Below are positions 7,655 to 14,191 of a stretch of DNA of 22,441 bases, one piece after another (within the stretch, counting starts at the first letter, position 1; each line of letters opens with the position of its first letter). The translations under genes and the position numbers were made by a program. Origin of the DNA: Kiritimatiellia bacterium (GTDB taxonomy: Bacteria > Verrucomicrobiota > Kiritimatiellia > RFP12 > UBA1067); assembly GCA_017411125.1 (NCBI GenBank), contig JAFPNP010000151.1, positions 1 through 22,441 on the forward strand, written 5' to 3'. The notes beneath the pieces are model-generated. The model saw nothing but the letters and a program-made list of their open reading frames with translations, did not search any database and was not told the origin of the DNA.

Positions 7655-9298
7655 ATGAAAAGAGCATTGGTTGCAGCGGCAATGGCCGCTATTCTGCCCG
7701 TGGCGGCCGCGCAGGAACGCGGCGCACCCGCGTTCAAGCCGGTCGACGTGCTTGTGTACACGCGCTGGCAGTACGTCAAGAACCAGAAAACCGGCGAGGT
7801 AGCGAAGAGCGGAACCGCCAAATGGTCCAGCGCATACCATCACAAATCGACGGAGGCGGGCGCGGAGGAGGTGCGCCGCTACTTCACGGCGAACAACCTT
7901 TCATGCCTCGTCACGGACGATCCGGCGTTCTTCACGTCGGACGCCATGAAGAGCCTCCGCCTCGTATTCCTTTGCAACTGCAACCACGAGCTCTTCGAGA
8001 ACGACGCGCAGCGCGAGGCGTTCTACAAGTTCGTCGAGAACGGCGGCGGTCTGGTGGCTACGCACTCGTCCAGCGCGTGCGAGCGCGGCTCCAAGCGATT
8101 CCGCGATTTCCTGGGAGGCTCGTTCGAGCGCCACTACGCGAAGCAGCAGACCGTCCCCACCGCCCACGCCGACCGCTCCCATCCCGCGATCGCGTGCGTG
8201 CCCGAAGGCCACGAATGGCCGGCGGACGAAATATACCTCAACCACCCGGACGAAAAGTCCATCCGCCCGCTGCTGATCCTCGATTGGCTCAAGGTGCATC
8301 CCAAATCCAGGGCCGGGGACAAGCACGGCTGCCCCGCAATCGGCGGGCACGTGCTTGAATGGTGCAAGACGTTCGGCAAAGGGCGCATCTTCTACACCGC
8401 CCTCGGACACAACCCGAAGGACTGGGGCAGGATGGAATGGCAGCTGCATCTGTTCACTGCGGCGAAGTGGGCGATGGGCGACCTTCCCGACAAGGTGGAC
8501 GTCAAGTCCGCCGACGCGAAGGTGCGCACCACCATCGACGGCGTGGCGTGCGTCAAGAACGGAAAGGCCGTCTGGAAGTTCAACATCGCAAACCGCGAGA
8601 ACAAGCCGTTCGTGCATCCGCTCTGCCTGCCGGACGGCCGCTGCGTCACCGACGCCCGCGCGAAGGACCATCCGTGGCATCTCGGACTGTGGTTCTGCTG
8701 GAAGTACATCAACGGATTGAACTACTGGGAGCCGCGCAACCCGTCCGCCGGCAATCTTTTCCCCGACGGCATGACCGTCGTCAGGGACTTCAAGATAAAG
8801 CCGAAAGGCGGGGCGTGCGACGTGGACCTCGCGCTCTGGTACGGCCCGCGCGCGAATCCGGGAAAAGTGCTGCTCGACGAAAAGCGCACTGTCCGCTTTT
8901 CCGCTCCCGACGCCAAGGGCGGCTATACGATCCGTTCGACCCACGAGTTCACCGCCCGCGAAGAGGTGAAGTTCGGCTGCCGCCGCCCGGTGGGCTACGG
9001 CGCGTTCTCGCTGCGCATGTCGGACATGATGCGGGATTTCGCCATGACGGACGGCGACGGGAAACCGATCAAGATGGAGCGCAACGAGGCCGTGGACAAG
9101 GGCATCACGGCCGTCACGTACACCGATCCGAAGTCCGGCCACGGCGTAACGGTGCGCATGCTTGCGCCCGTGCCGAACGAGCGCATCTACGCCTGGGCCG
9201 ACCACAGGTTCGTGAATCCCGTTCCGATGTACGATGGCGCGATCGTGCTCAAGCCGGGCGAAAAGCTGTCGCTGGATTACGAAGTCAAGGTGTTTTGA
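7655..9298 (+). CDS. Exported ThuA-like domain fused to DUF6807 (PmoA-like) domain
   Basis: The 547-aa protein has a signal peptide (residues 1-19, cut after AAA). Residues about 30-275 form a ThuA-like, glutamine-amidotransferase-fold domain: DVLVYTRWQ, FLCNCNHELF, FVENGGGLVATHSSS and GRIFYTALGHNPKDW. The ThuA family was named from rhizobial trehalose utilisation. Residues about 285-547 match DUF6807, often annotated 'methane oxygenase PmoA family' without evidence of that activity: FVHPLCLPDG, DHPWHLGLWFCWKYINGLNYW, and repeated beta-rich segments. ATG 7655 follows an AGAAAGGA ribosome binding site. The next gene, a Tat-exported oxidoreductase, starts 11 nt after the stop. The pairing suggests a periplasmic sugar-processing step, perhaps on keto-sugars; that is inference. 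The biochemical role of either domain here is unknown. Confidence 0.85.
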   Translation: MKRALVAAAMAAILPVAAAQERGAPAFKPVDVLVYTRWQYVKNQKTGEVAKSGTAKWSSAYHHKSTEAGAEEVRRYFTANNLSCLVTDDPAFFTSDAMKSLRLVFLCNCNHELFENDAQREAFYKFVENGGGLVATHSSSACERGSKRFRDFLGGSFERHYAKQQTVPTAHADRSHPAIACVPEGHEWPADEIYLNHPDEKSIRPLLILDWLKVHPKSRAGDKHGCPAIGGHVLEWCKTFGKGRIFYTALGHNPKDWGRMEWQLHLFTAAKWAMGDLPDKVDVKSADAKVRTTIDGVACVKNGKAVWKFNIANRENKPFVHPLCLPDGRCVTDARAKDHPWHLGLWFCWKYINGLNYWEPRNPSAGNLFPDGMTVVRDFKIKPKGGACDVDLALWYGPRANPGKVLLDEKRTVRFSAPDAKGGYTIRSTHEFTAREEVKFGCRRPVGYGAFSLRMSDMMRDFAMTDGDGKPIKMERNEAVDKGITAVTYTDPKSGHGVTVRMLAPVPNERIYAWADHRFVNPVPMYDGAIVLKPGEKLSLDYEVKVF

Positions 9299-9309
9299 CG
9301 AGGCGGATG

Positions 9310-10749
9310 ATGGAGGCGACCGTTTCTTCCCTGCCGCGGCGCGATTTCTGCCGGCAATCTTTTGCCGGACTTGCTGGAATAATGGCGTCTGGAGCGGCGC
9401 CGGCATTGGTTCCGGCGAGCGTGCTCGGCGCCGAGGCTCCGTCCAACAAGATCGCGCTCGGCGTAATCGGATGCGGACGCATCGCGAACGCATACAACGT
9501 GCCGTCCTGCCTCAAAAAAGGCGGAAGCAAGTATTGCAGTTTCATCGCGCTCTCCGACGTGGATCTGGTGCGCCTGCGCCACCTGAAGCGGCGGCTCGCC
9601 GCAAAGGACATGCAGGGGCGCGATCTGGTGTCGGAGGCGCGCTGCAGCCAGGACTACCGCCGCCTCCTCGCAGATCCGGCGCTTGACGGCGTGCTGATCG
9701 CCGTCCCGGACCACTGGCATGCGCAGATGGCCGTCGAAGCGTGCCGCGCCGGGAAGGATGTGTTCCTGCAGAAACCCATGGCGATGACCATCGGCGAAGG
9801 CCGCGCCATAGTGGACGCGGCGAAGAAATACAACCGCATTCTCCGCACCGGCACGCAGGAGCGCACGGAGGAGAACTTCATACACGCCGTGGAATGCGTC
9901 CGGGAAGGGCGCATCGGCAAGGTGGTGCGCGTGGAAGTAGGTGTGCCGGACGACCCGCGCGAATACGATTTGCCCGTCGAGGAGCCGGTCCCGGAAGACT
10001 TCGACTGGAACATGTGGCAGGGACCGGCGCCGTGCGAGGCGCCGTACTCGCGTCTCAGGAGCCACAACCGCGGCGTCGGGCGCGATGCGGGAAAGGTGAA
10101 TTTCGCGCGCGGCGGCTGGATGACGATCCAGGCATACGACATGGGCATGATCGCCAACTGGGGCGCACACCACCTCGACACCGCGCAGCGCGGCCTCGGC
10201 GAAGAGCTTGGCGGCCCGGTATCGGTGGAGGGCACGTGCGAATATCCAAAGGGAAGACGGATCTGGGACGTGCACGGAGAGTGCGACATAACGTGGACAT
10301 ACGCCTCCGGCGCGAAGATAAGGCTCGGCTCTACGCGCAAGTATCCGTGCGGAGTGCGGTTCATCGGCGAGAAGGGCGACTGGATTTTCTGCGGTTTCGC
10401 GGGAAGGCAGACGAAGAGCGACCCTGCGGGCGTTTCGGCGGACAAGGTGTCCGGCATGCCGATTGCAGCCAGCCGGCGCGGACTGATCGAAGATCCGGCG
10501 TCCAAACCGCTTCCGCGCCCTATGGAGCACAACCGCGAATGGATCGAGGAAATGCGTACGCGCGGCCCGCTCGCCATGCCGCTCGAGGAGGCGCAGCGCA
10601 CGTCAGTCACGTGCATTCTAGGCTACATGGCGATGAAACTGGGGCGCAAGCTTGCATGGGATGCGAAGAACGAAAAGTTCATCGACGACGCGAAGGCGAA
10701 CGCAATGATGTTCCGCGAATCGCGGCCGGGATTCGGCATTAAATCGTAA
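9310..10749 (+). CDS. Tat-exported Gfo/Idh/MocA-family NAD(P)-dependent oxidoreductase
   Basis: The 479-aa protein opens with a twin-arginine signal (SLPRRDFCRQ, residues 7-16) and a hydrophobic alanine/glycine stretch ending near VLGAEA (about 38-43), so it is probably exported already folded with its cofactor. The Rossmann motif is GVIGCGRIAN (51-60), followed by AVPDHWHAQMAVEA and LQKPMAMTIGEG (about 153-164). The lysine of QKP is the conserved catalytic lysine position. GTQERTEENF and NWGAHHLDTAQ (histidines 287/288) are typical of the Bacteroidetes/Planctomycetes-type subfamily. Members of this family oxidise or epimerise sugars and glycosides; the substrate here is unknown. Two adjacent ATGs (9307, 9310) are possible; 9310 is better spaced from the GAGG at 9300-9303. 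The gene is 11 nt after the ThuA-DUF6807 gene and 14 nt before galU. Confidence 0.9.
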   Translation: MEATVSSLPRRDFCRQSFAGLAGIMASGAAPALVPASVLGAEAPSNKIALGVIGCGRIANAYNVPSCLKKGGSKYCSFIALSDVDLVRLRHLKRRLAAKDMQGRDLVSEARCSQDYRRLLADPALDGVLIAVPDHWHAQMAVEACRAGKDVFLQKPMAMTIGEGRAIVDAAKKYNRILRTGTQERTEENFIHAVECVREGRIGKVVRVEVGVPDDPREYDLPVEEPVPEDFDWNMWQGPAPCEAPYSRLRSHNRGVGRDAGKVNFARGGWMTIQAYDMGMIANWGAHHLDTAQRGLGEELGGPVSVEGTCEYPKGRRIWDVHGECDITWTYASGAKIRLGSTRKYPCGVRFIGEKGDWIFCGFAGRQTKSDPAGVSADKVSGMPIAASRRGLIEDPASKPLPRPMEHNREWIEEMRTRGPLAMPLEEAQRTSVTCILGYMAMKLGRKLAWDAKNEKFIDDAKANAMMFRESRPGFGIKS

Positions 10750-10763
10750 CGGAAAGGACTGCA

Positions 10764-11504
10764 ATGAAAGCACTTATACCGGCGGCGGGGCGCGGCACCC
10801 GTTTTCTGCCAGTCACGCGGGTCGTCCCGAAGGAGATGCTTCCCGTCGGCTCCAAGCCGGCTATCCAGCTTATTGTCGAGGAAGCCGTCGCGGCGGGCGC
10901 GGACGAAGTCGTCATAGTGATTTCGCCGGAGAAGGAGATCATCAAACGCTATTTCGACGGCGACGCGGAACTGTCGGCCCGCGTCCGGTGGGCTTGCCAG
11001 GCTGAACAGCGTGGCCTTGGGCACGCGGTGCTGCAGGCGGCGGAAGCTTTCGCCGGCGAGAGCGAGCCAGTGCTCGTGCTGCTCGGCGACGCGCTCGTGT
11101 CGGGCGAAGCGCCGTCCGCCGCTATGGCGGCGATATCCCGCGCGCACGGCAACGCCTCCGTCGTCGGCCTCGAGCGCGTCCCGCGCGAACGCATATCGCG
11201 GTACGGCATCGTCGCCGGCGTTCCGGAAGACGACCGCACGTTGAAACTCACCGACCTCGTGGAAAAACCCAGCCCGGAGGAGGCGCCGTCCGACCTTGCG
11301 ATCGCAGGGCGGTATCTGCTCCATCCGGACGTTTTCGCGCTGCTTGCATCCCAGCCTCCGGGGCACGGCGGCGAAATACAGCTTACGGACGCCATCCGCC
11401 GGCTGCTTTCCACGCGGCCCGTGTTCGGATTCCGCTATCCCGGCCGCCGCCACGACATCGGCAACCCCGGCGGGTATCTGGAAACTCTTCAGGCGTTCGC
11501 CTGA
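10764..11504 (+). CDS. galU: UTP-glucose-1-phosphate uridylyltransferase (GalU-like nucleotidyltransferase)
   Basis: The 246-aa cytoplasmic enzyme belongs to the sugar-nucleotidyltransferase family that makes UDP-glucose from UTP and glucose-1-phosphate. The nucleotide-binding signature AAGRGTRFLPVTRVVPKEML begins at residue 7, followed by VGSKPAIQLIVEEAV. The central QRGLGHAVL, LGDALVSGE, RYGIVAG, LVEKPS and IAGRYLLHPDVF agree with GalU. The C-terminus GRRHDIGNPGGYLETL replaces the usual glycine/lysine-rich end, and the protein is about 50 residues shorter than E. coli GalU. A related specificity such as another NDP-hexose pyrophosphorylase cannot be excluded. ATG 10764 has a GGAAAGGA ribosome binding site. 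It is the last gene of the operon; its stop is 18 bp from the stop of convergent nfeD and no hairpin terminator is visible between them. Confidence 0.88.
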   Translation: MKALIPAAGRGTRFLPVTRVVPKEMLPVGSKPAIQLIVEEAVAAGADEVVIVISPEKEIIKRYFDGDAELSARVRWACQAEQRGLGHAVLQAAEAFAGESEPVLVLLGDALVSGEAPSAAMAAISRAHGNASVVGLERVPRERISRYGIVAGVPEDDRTLKLTDLVEKPSPEEAPSDLAIAGRYLLHPDVFALLASQPPGHGGEIQLTDAIRRLLSTRPVFGFRYPGRRHDIGNPGGYLETLQAFA

Positions 11505-11522
11505 TCGCGCGTTCTCCGGCTT

Positions 11523-11975
11523 TTACGCGACCGGTTCGACGCGGAGCGTGAGGTTGTTCTGGGATACGACCTTCACCTCCGTGCCGACGTCAAGCGGCGA
11601 ATCGGCCGCGGCGGCCCATTCCGCATCGCCGAGCAGTACGCGGCCCGGCACGCCCGGCCGCACGGCCTCCACTACCTTTCCGATTCTTCCGGCAAACTCG
11701 TCGCGCAGCGAGGATGAGGCCTCCTCCGCATCGCCGACGAATATCTTTTTCAGGTATCTACGCAGCACGAGCAGGTAGACGATCGAAAACGCGGAAAATA
11801 CGGCGAACTGCCCCCACACCGGAAGACCCGGAAACAACCACTTGCACAGCGAAACGGTCGCCGCCGCAAGCCCGAAGAAAAACACCACAAACCCCGGCGA
11901 CGCCAGCTCGACGAGCATGAGAAACGCGCCAACGTACATCCAAATCCACACCGGACTCAAGAAATCCATTTCCAT
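11523..11975 (-). CDS. NfeD-family membrane protein (short form)
   Basis: The 150-aa protein has three hydrophobic segments (about residues 9-28, 28-47 and 54-75), with SPGFVVFFFGLAAATVSL typical of NfeD-like proteins. A soluble C-terminal OB-fold follows (about 88-150; DEFAGRIGKVVEAVRPG, GRVLLGDAEWAAAAD, GTEVKVVSQNNLTLRVEP). Short NfeD proteins work with SPFH/stomatin-type membrane scaffolds, but no such partner is present in the window. ATG 11975 follows GGAGG at good spacing, about 30 nt after a strong promoter. It appears to be transcribed alone, convergent with galU. Confidence 0.9.
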   Translation of the reverse strand: MEMDFLSPVWIWMYVGAFLMLVELASPGFVVFFFGLAAATVSLCKWLFPGLPVWGQFAVFSAFSIVYLLVLRRYLKKIFVGDAEEASSSLRDEFAGRIGKVVEAVRPGVPGRVLLGDAEWAAAADSPLDVGTEVKVVSQNNLTLRVEPVA

Positions 11976-12013
11976 ATCAAGCCTCCAGTTTAAACTTCCT
12001 TCTGCCGCCGCAC

Positions 12014-12043
12014 ATTATAGCATGTCCGCGCACATTCCGTCAA
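12014..12043 (-). promoter_or_regulatory. Promoter of nfeD
   Basis: On the minus strand, -35 TTGACG (12043-12038) and -10 TATAAT (12019-12014) have an 18-bp spacer, and TGC stands immediately before the -10. It is a near-consensus sigma-70 promoter with an expected start near 12007. Confidence 0.85.
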
Positions 12044-12052
12044 TTGCAGCGA

Positions 12053-12070
12053 TTGCCGCTATGGCGGCAA
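12053..12070. repeat. Short perfect hairpin upstream of the nfeD promoter
   Basis: TTGCCGC (12053-12059) and GCGGCAA (12064-12070) pair perfectly around a TATG loop. It lies 10 bp upstream of the nfeD -35 box. It could be an operator-like dyad; it has no poly-T tract that would make it a terminator for either flanking gene, as both are transcribed away from it. Confidence 0.5.
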
Positions 12071-12121
12071 AACGGCCTCGTATGCATGTTTTAGGCACAT
12101 TTGATATGGCAAATAGGCATC

Positions 12122-12309
12122 CCCCCAAGGGCTTATGGCAAAACCGTGGGCACGGATTGGCAAAAGCGTGCCCACGATTTAGCAAAACCGTGCCCACACT
12201 TTAGCAAAACCGTGCCCACGGTTTTGTCAATCTGTGCCCACGCTTTTGCCAATCCGTGGGCACGCTTTTGCCAATCCGTGCCCACGGTTTTGCCATAAGC
12301 CCTTGGGGG
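12122..12309. repeat. 188-bp palindrome made of seven 22-bp units
   Basis: The outer arms 12122-12176 and 12255-12309 are a perfect 55-bp inverted repeat (CCCCCAAGGGCTTATGGC at one end, its complement at the other). The inner 78 bp remain largely self-complementary about a centre at 12215.5, with scattered mismatches. Inside it, the 8-bp core GTG(CC or GG)CAC occurs seven times at 12146, 12168, 12190, 12212, 12234, 12256 and 12278, exactly 22 bp apart. The core dinucleotides in order are GG, CC, CC, CC, CC, GG, CC. The 14-bp linkers contain AGCAAAA/GGCAAAA in the left half and the reverse TTTTGCC/TTTTGTC in the right half. No flanking target-site duplication is obvious. It resembles no named bacterial repeat family that I can recognise. 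Confidence 0.95.
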
Positions 12310-12408
12310 CGCGTTGAGCGCAATATGTCCTGTACTTATGCCGCTATGAAAACAGCTCGCACGAATCTTGCAAAATTTCTTGTGGAATCGGCTTTTGAAG
12401 CGTAAATA

Positions 12409-12417
12409 TGGTATAAT
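12409..12417 (+). promoter_or_regulatory. Extended -10 promoter of the small ORF / NYN / rph operon
   Basis: TGG-TATAAT (12409-12417) is a perfect -10 with the TGn extension and no good -35 hexamer. Transcription would be expected to start about 7 nt downstream, at or next to the A of ATG 12424, which predicts a leaderless or nearly leaderless message. Confidence 0.65.
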
Positions 12418-12423
12418 GTCGTC

Positions 12424-12513
12424 ATGCGGAAAGAGGTTAGAGCGGAAATGGCAGCGACGCAGGATAAAATTCTGCGGCGAATGATTTTGCACATTAATTG
12501 CATATCGAAATGA
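12424..12513 (+). CDS. 29-aa ORF coupled to the NYN gene (possible leaderless leader peptide)
   Basis: ATG 12424 opens a 29-codon frame (begins MRKEVRAEMAATQDK, ends HINCISK). Its TGA at 12511-12513 overlaps the ATG of the NYN gene as ATGA, the same junction type used by other operons in this window. The ATG lies about 7 nt after a perfect extended -10 box, so the message may be leaderless. The NYN gene has no Shine-Dalgarno sequence of its own, which fits initiation by coupling from this frame. The peptide is basic and has no recognised domain. A second in-frame ATG at 12448 is also possible. Whether it is translated is inference from arrangement. Confidence 0.45.
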   Translation: MRKEVRAEMAATQDKILRRMILHINCISK

Positions 12514-13403
12514 ACGGAGAATTGTCACGGACACAGCAGACACGGCAAAGGCTGGCGGTGCTGATCGATGCAGACAACATCAGTGCCGCGTTCGTTGCCG
12601 ACATCGCGCTCGTGATAGATGCGATGGAGTTCCTGTACAAAAATCCGTGCGAGGGAATCTGCATCGTTTCGAGCGACAGCGATTTTTCCGCGCTTGCCTC
12701 CAAGATTAGAGAGGGCGGCAAATCCGCATATGGCATTGGAGGATCGAACACGCCTGCAAGTTTCCGCAACGCCTGCACGGAGTTCATCAAGCTTCCGCAG
12801 AATCGAAAGGCGGCATCGACGAAATCCAAGAAAGCAGCTTCAAGATGTCCGCGTTGCGGCGGAAAGCTGGATGTCGCGTGGACTAAATCCAATTTCCAAT
12901 GTTTGACATGCGTCGCGTGCGGCGGCATGTCGGCAAAGATCGACGCGCTGAAAAAGTCCGTGAGCGCGGAGTGCATGAGAGAGATGCTAGATGCCGCCAA
13001 GAAACATGAACAGCTGGGATACGTCTGCCCTGCATGCGGGGAGTCGATGAGTTTGTTGAAAGTGGAGTCTGGCAAGAAGCATTTAGAGATCGATCTGTGC
13101 GGAAATTGCCGGACGATCTGGTACGACAAGGGCGAGTTCGAGATGCTGGCGCCGCAAGACGGTTTGTTGAACGCGACAGTCTCCGCAGGAAAGGCGTATC
13201 GGCGCGAGATTGTCCTTGCCGTGGCTGCGGACATGCGGAGCGGTCGGCGCAAGGCGTCGGACACCGGCAGTCTCAAGGCGATGCTCAAGAGCATATATCA
13301 CGTGCCGGCGCCGGACATCGCTTCGGTCGTCAGCGCGTTGCAATGCCAGCGTGTCATACGCATAGACAAGAAGGGCGGCAAAGTTTCGGTGCTGACAGCC
13401 TAG
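12510..13403 (+). CDS. NYN-domain (LabA-like) protein with internally shortened nuclease domain and two zinc ribbons
   Basis: The 297-aa protein starts like a NYN/PIN-type RNase: AVLIDADNIS (16-25), then ADIALVIDAMEFLY (30-43), IVSSDSDFSALASKIREGG (52-70) and GIGGSNTPASFRNACTEFI (75-93). In ordinary NYN proteins about 50-55 residues, including a GKN motif, lie between the first two blocks; here they are absent, with the join near residue 29/30 (about base 12597). Acidic residues of all three blocks (D20, D22, D31, D37, D56, D58) are kept. Two Cys clusters follow: CPRCGG with CLTCVAC (113-137), and CPAC with CGNC (173-200), the second with IWYDKGEFEML like a TFIIB-type zinc ribbon. The C-terminal 65 residues may be a winged helix. 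ATG 12510 overlaps a 29-aa ORF; a TTG at 12498 is an alternative start. It is followed by rph, which suggests RNA metabolism. Confidence 0.8.
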   Translation: MNGELSRTQQTRQRLAVLIDADNISAAFVADIALVIDAMEFLYKNPCEGICIVSSDSDFSALASKIREGGKSAYGIGGSNTPASFRNACTEFIKLPQNRKAASTKSKKAASRCPRCGGKLDVAWTKSNFQCLTCVACGGMSAKIDALKKSVSAECMREMLDAAKKHEQLGYVCPACGESMSLLKVESGKKHLEIDLCGNCRTIWYDKGEFEMLAPQDGLLNATVSAGKAYRREIVLAVAADMRSGRRKASDTGSLKAMLKSIYHVPAPDIASVVSALQCQRVIRIDKKGGKVSVLTA

Positions 13404-13404
13404 T

Positions 13405-13447
13405 CGGCTTTCGCGCCGCTCCGTCGCGGCTCCTGGCAGGAAAGCCG
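13405..13447. repeat. Nested stem-loop between the NYN gene and rph
   Basis: CGGCTTTC (13405-13412) pairs with GAAAGCCG (13440-13447), and inside it GCCGC (13415-13419) pairs with GCGGC (13426-13430) around a 6-nt loop. It starts 2 nt after the NYN stop. No run of T follows, so it is not a classical intrinsic terminator. It could be an RNA processing or stability element before rph, or a weak attenuator. Confidence 0.6.
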
Positions 13448-13486
13448 CTACCGCTATCCGTCGTACAAGTATGTTTTGAGGAATCT

Positions 13487-14191
13487 ATGAAGAGACAATC
13501 AGAGCGCAAAAGCGACCAGTTGCGTCCGATAGAGTTCGTGCGCAATTTCACGAAACACGCGGCGGGGAGCGTCCTCGTCAAGTGGGGCGACACGTGGGTG
13601 CTTTGCACCGCAAGCGTCGAGGACAAGGTGCCGCCTTTTCTCAAGGGCTCCGGCAAGGGCTGGGTGACGGCTGAATACTCCATGCTGCCGTCCTCCACCG
13701 GCGGCGGACGCAAGGACCGCGACATCAAAAAACTCAAACAGGACGCCCGTTCGACGGAGATACAAAGGCTTGTCGGGCGTTCCCTGCGCGCGGCGGTCGA
13801 CATGTCGAAACTCGGCGAACGCCAGATCGTCATCGACTGCGACGTGCTTCAGGCGGACGGCGGCACGCGCTGCGCGTCCATCACGGGCGGCATGGTCGCG
13901 CTGCAGGACGCCGTCGCGAAACTCGTCGCCGACGGCACGCTTGCCGAAAGCCCGATAATCCACCGCGTCGCGGCGGTCTCGGTCGGCGTGTGCGACGGCA
14001 AGCCGACGCTCGACCTCGACTACGCCCACGACTCAACCGCTGAAGTAGATATGAACGTCGTGATGACGGACGACGGGCGATACGTCGAACTTCAGGGCAC
14101 GGCAGAACACAATCCGTTCACGGAAGAATCGCTCGACGCGCTCCGCATCCTGGCCCGGAAGGGTCTGAAAAAGATTTTCAGAATGATGTAG
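13487..14191 (+). CDS. rph: Ribonuclease PH
   Basis: RNase PH is a phosphate-dependent 3'-5' exoribonuclease that trims tRNA 3' ends in the cytoplasm and acts as a hexamer. The 234-aa protein has the family's length and motifs: the start RPIEFVRNFTKHAAGSVLV, AEYSMLPSSTGGGRKDRD, STEIQRLVGRSLRAAVD, CDVLQADGGTRCASITGG and the phosphate/metal-site region DYAHDSTAEVDMNVVMT with GTAEHNPFTEESL. ATG 13487 has GAGG five nt upstream; the frame stays open further upstream through the NYN gene region, but that is not homologous. It lies 83 bp after the NYN gene with a stem-loop between. Its last 14 bases overlap the 3' end of the convergent DUF5107-TPR-esterase gene, and no terminator is visible. Confidence 0.96.
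   Translation: MKRQSERKSDQLRPIEFVRNFTKHAAGSVLVKWGDTWVLCTASVEDKVPPFLKGSGKGWVTAEYSMLPSSTGGGRKDRDIKKLKQDARSTEIQRLVGRSLRAAVDMSKLGERQIVIDCDVLQADGGTRCASITGGMVALQDAVAKLVADGTLAESPIIHRVAAVSVGVCDGKPTLDLDYAHDSTAEVDMNVVMTDDGRYVELQGTAEHNPFTEESLDALRILARKGLKKIFRMM

Larger units (their letters stand above)
11976..12423. other. 448-bp non-coding interval between nfeD and the NYN operon
   Basis: This is the only long gene-free stretch. From left to right it holds the nfeD leader and promoter, a 7-bp hairpin (12053-12070), the 188-bp palindromic array (12122-12309), and an AT-richer 100-bp stretch ending in the extended -10 promoter of the next operon. The flanking genes are divergent, so it is a double promoter region and not a terminator region. 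Short frames that cross the palindrome on both strands only translate the repeat and are not taken as genes. No tRNA or rRNA is seen. Confidence 0.8.

Noticed and set aside
7655..9298. Methane oxygenase subunit, as the PmoA family label would suggest
   Set aside because: The sequence is a soluble, beta-rich exported protein with a ThuA domain, without membrane helices or particulate methane monooxygenase features; the family name is not evidence of that activity.
8359..9306. N-terminal extension of the Gfo/Idh/MocA protein
   Set aside because: It is an out-of-frame shadow of the ThuA-DUF6807 gene; a proper Tat signal begins at 9310.
12146..12285. Seven regularly spaced repeats suggesting a CRISPR array
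   Set aside because: The 14-bp intervals are themselves repeated and reverse orientation at the centre, so there are no unique spacers, and no cas gene is in the window.
12121..12310. Insertion sequence or transposon with terminal inverted repeats
   Set aside because: There is no transposase and no flanking direct repeat; the whole element is repeat. A non-autonomous mobile repeat remains possible but unsupported.
12015..12543. Several 60-136 codon frames on both strands across the palindrome
   Set aside because: They translate the repeat itself, have no ribosome binding site or recognisable domain, and exist on both strands because of the palindrome.
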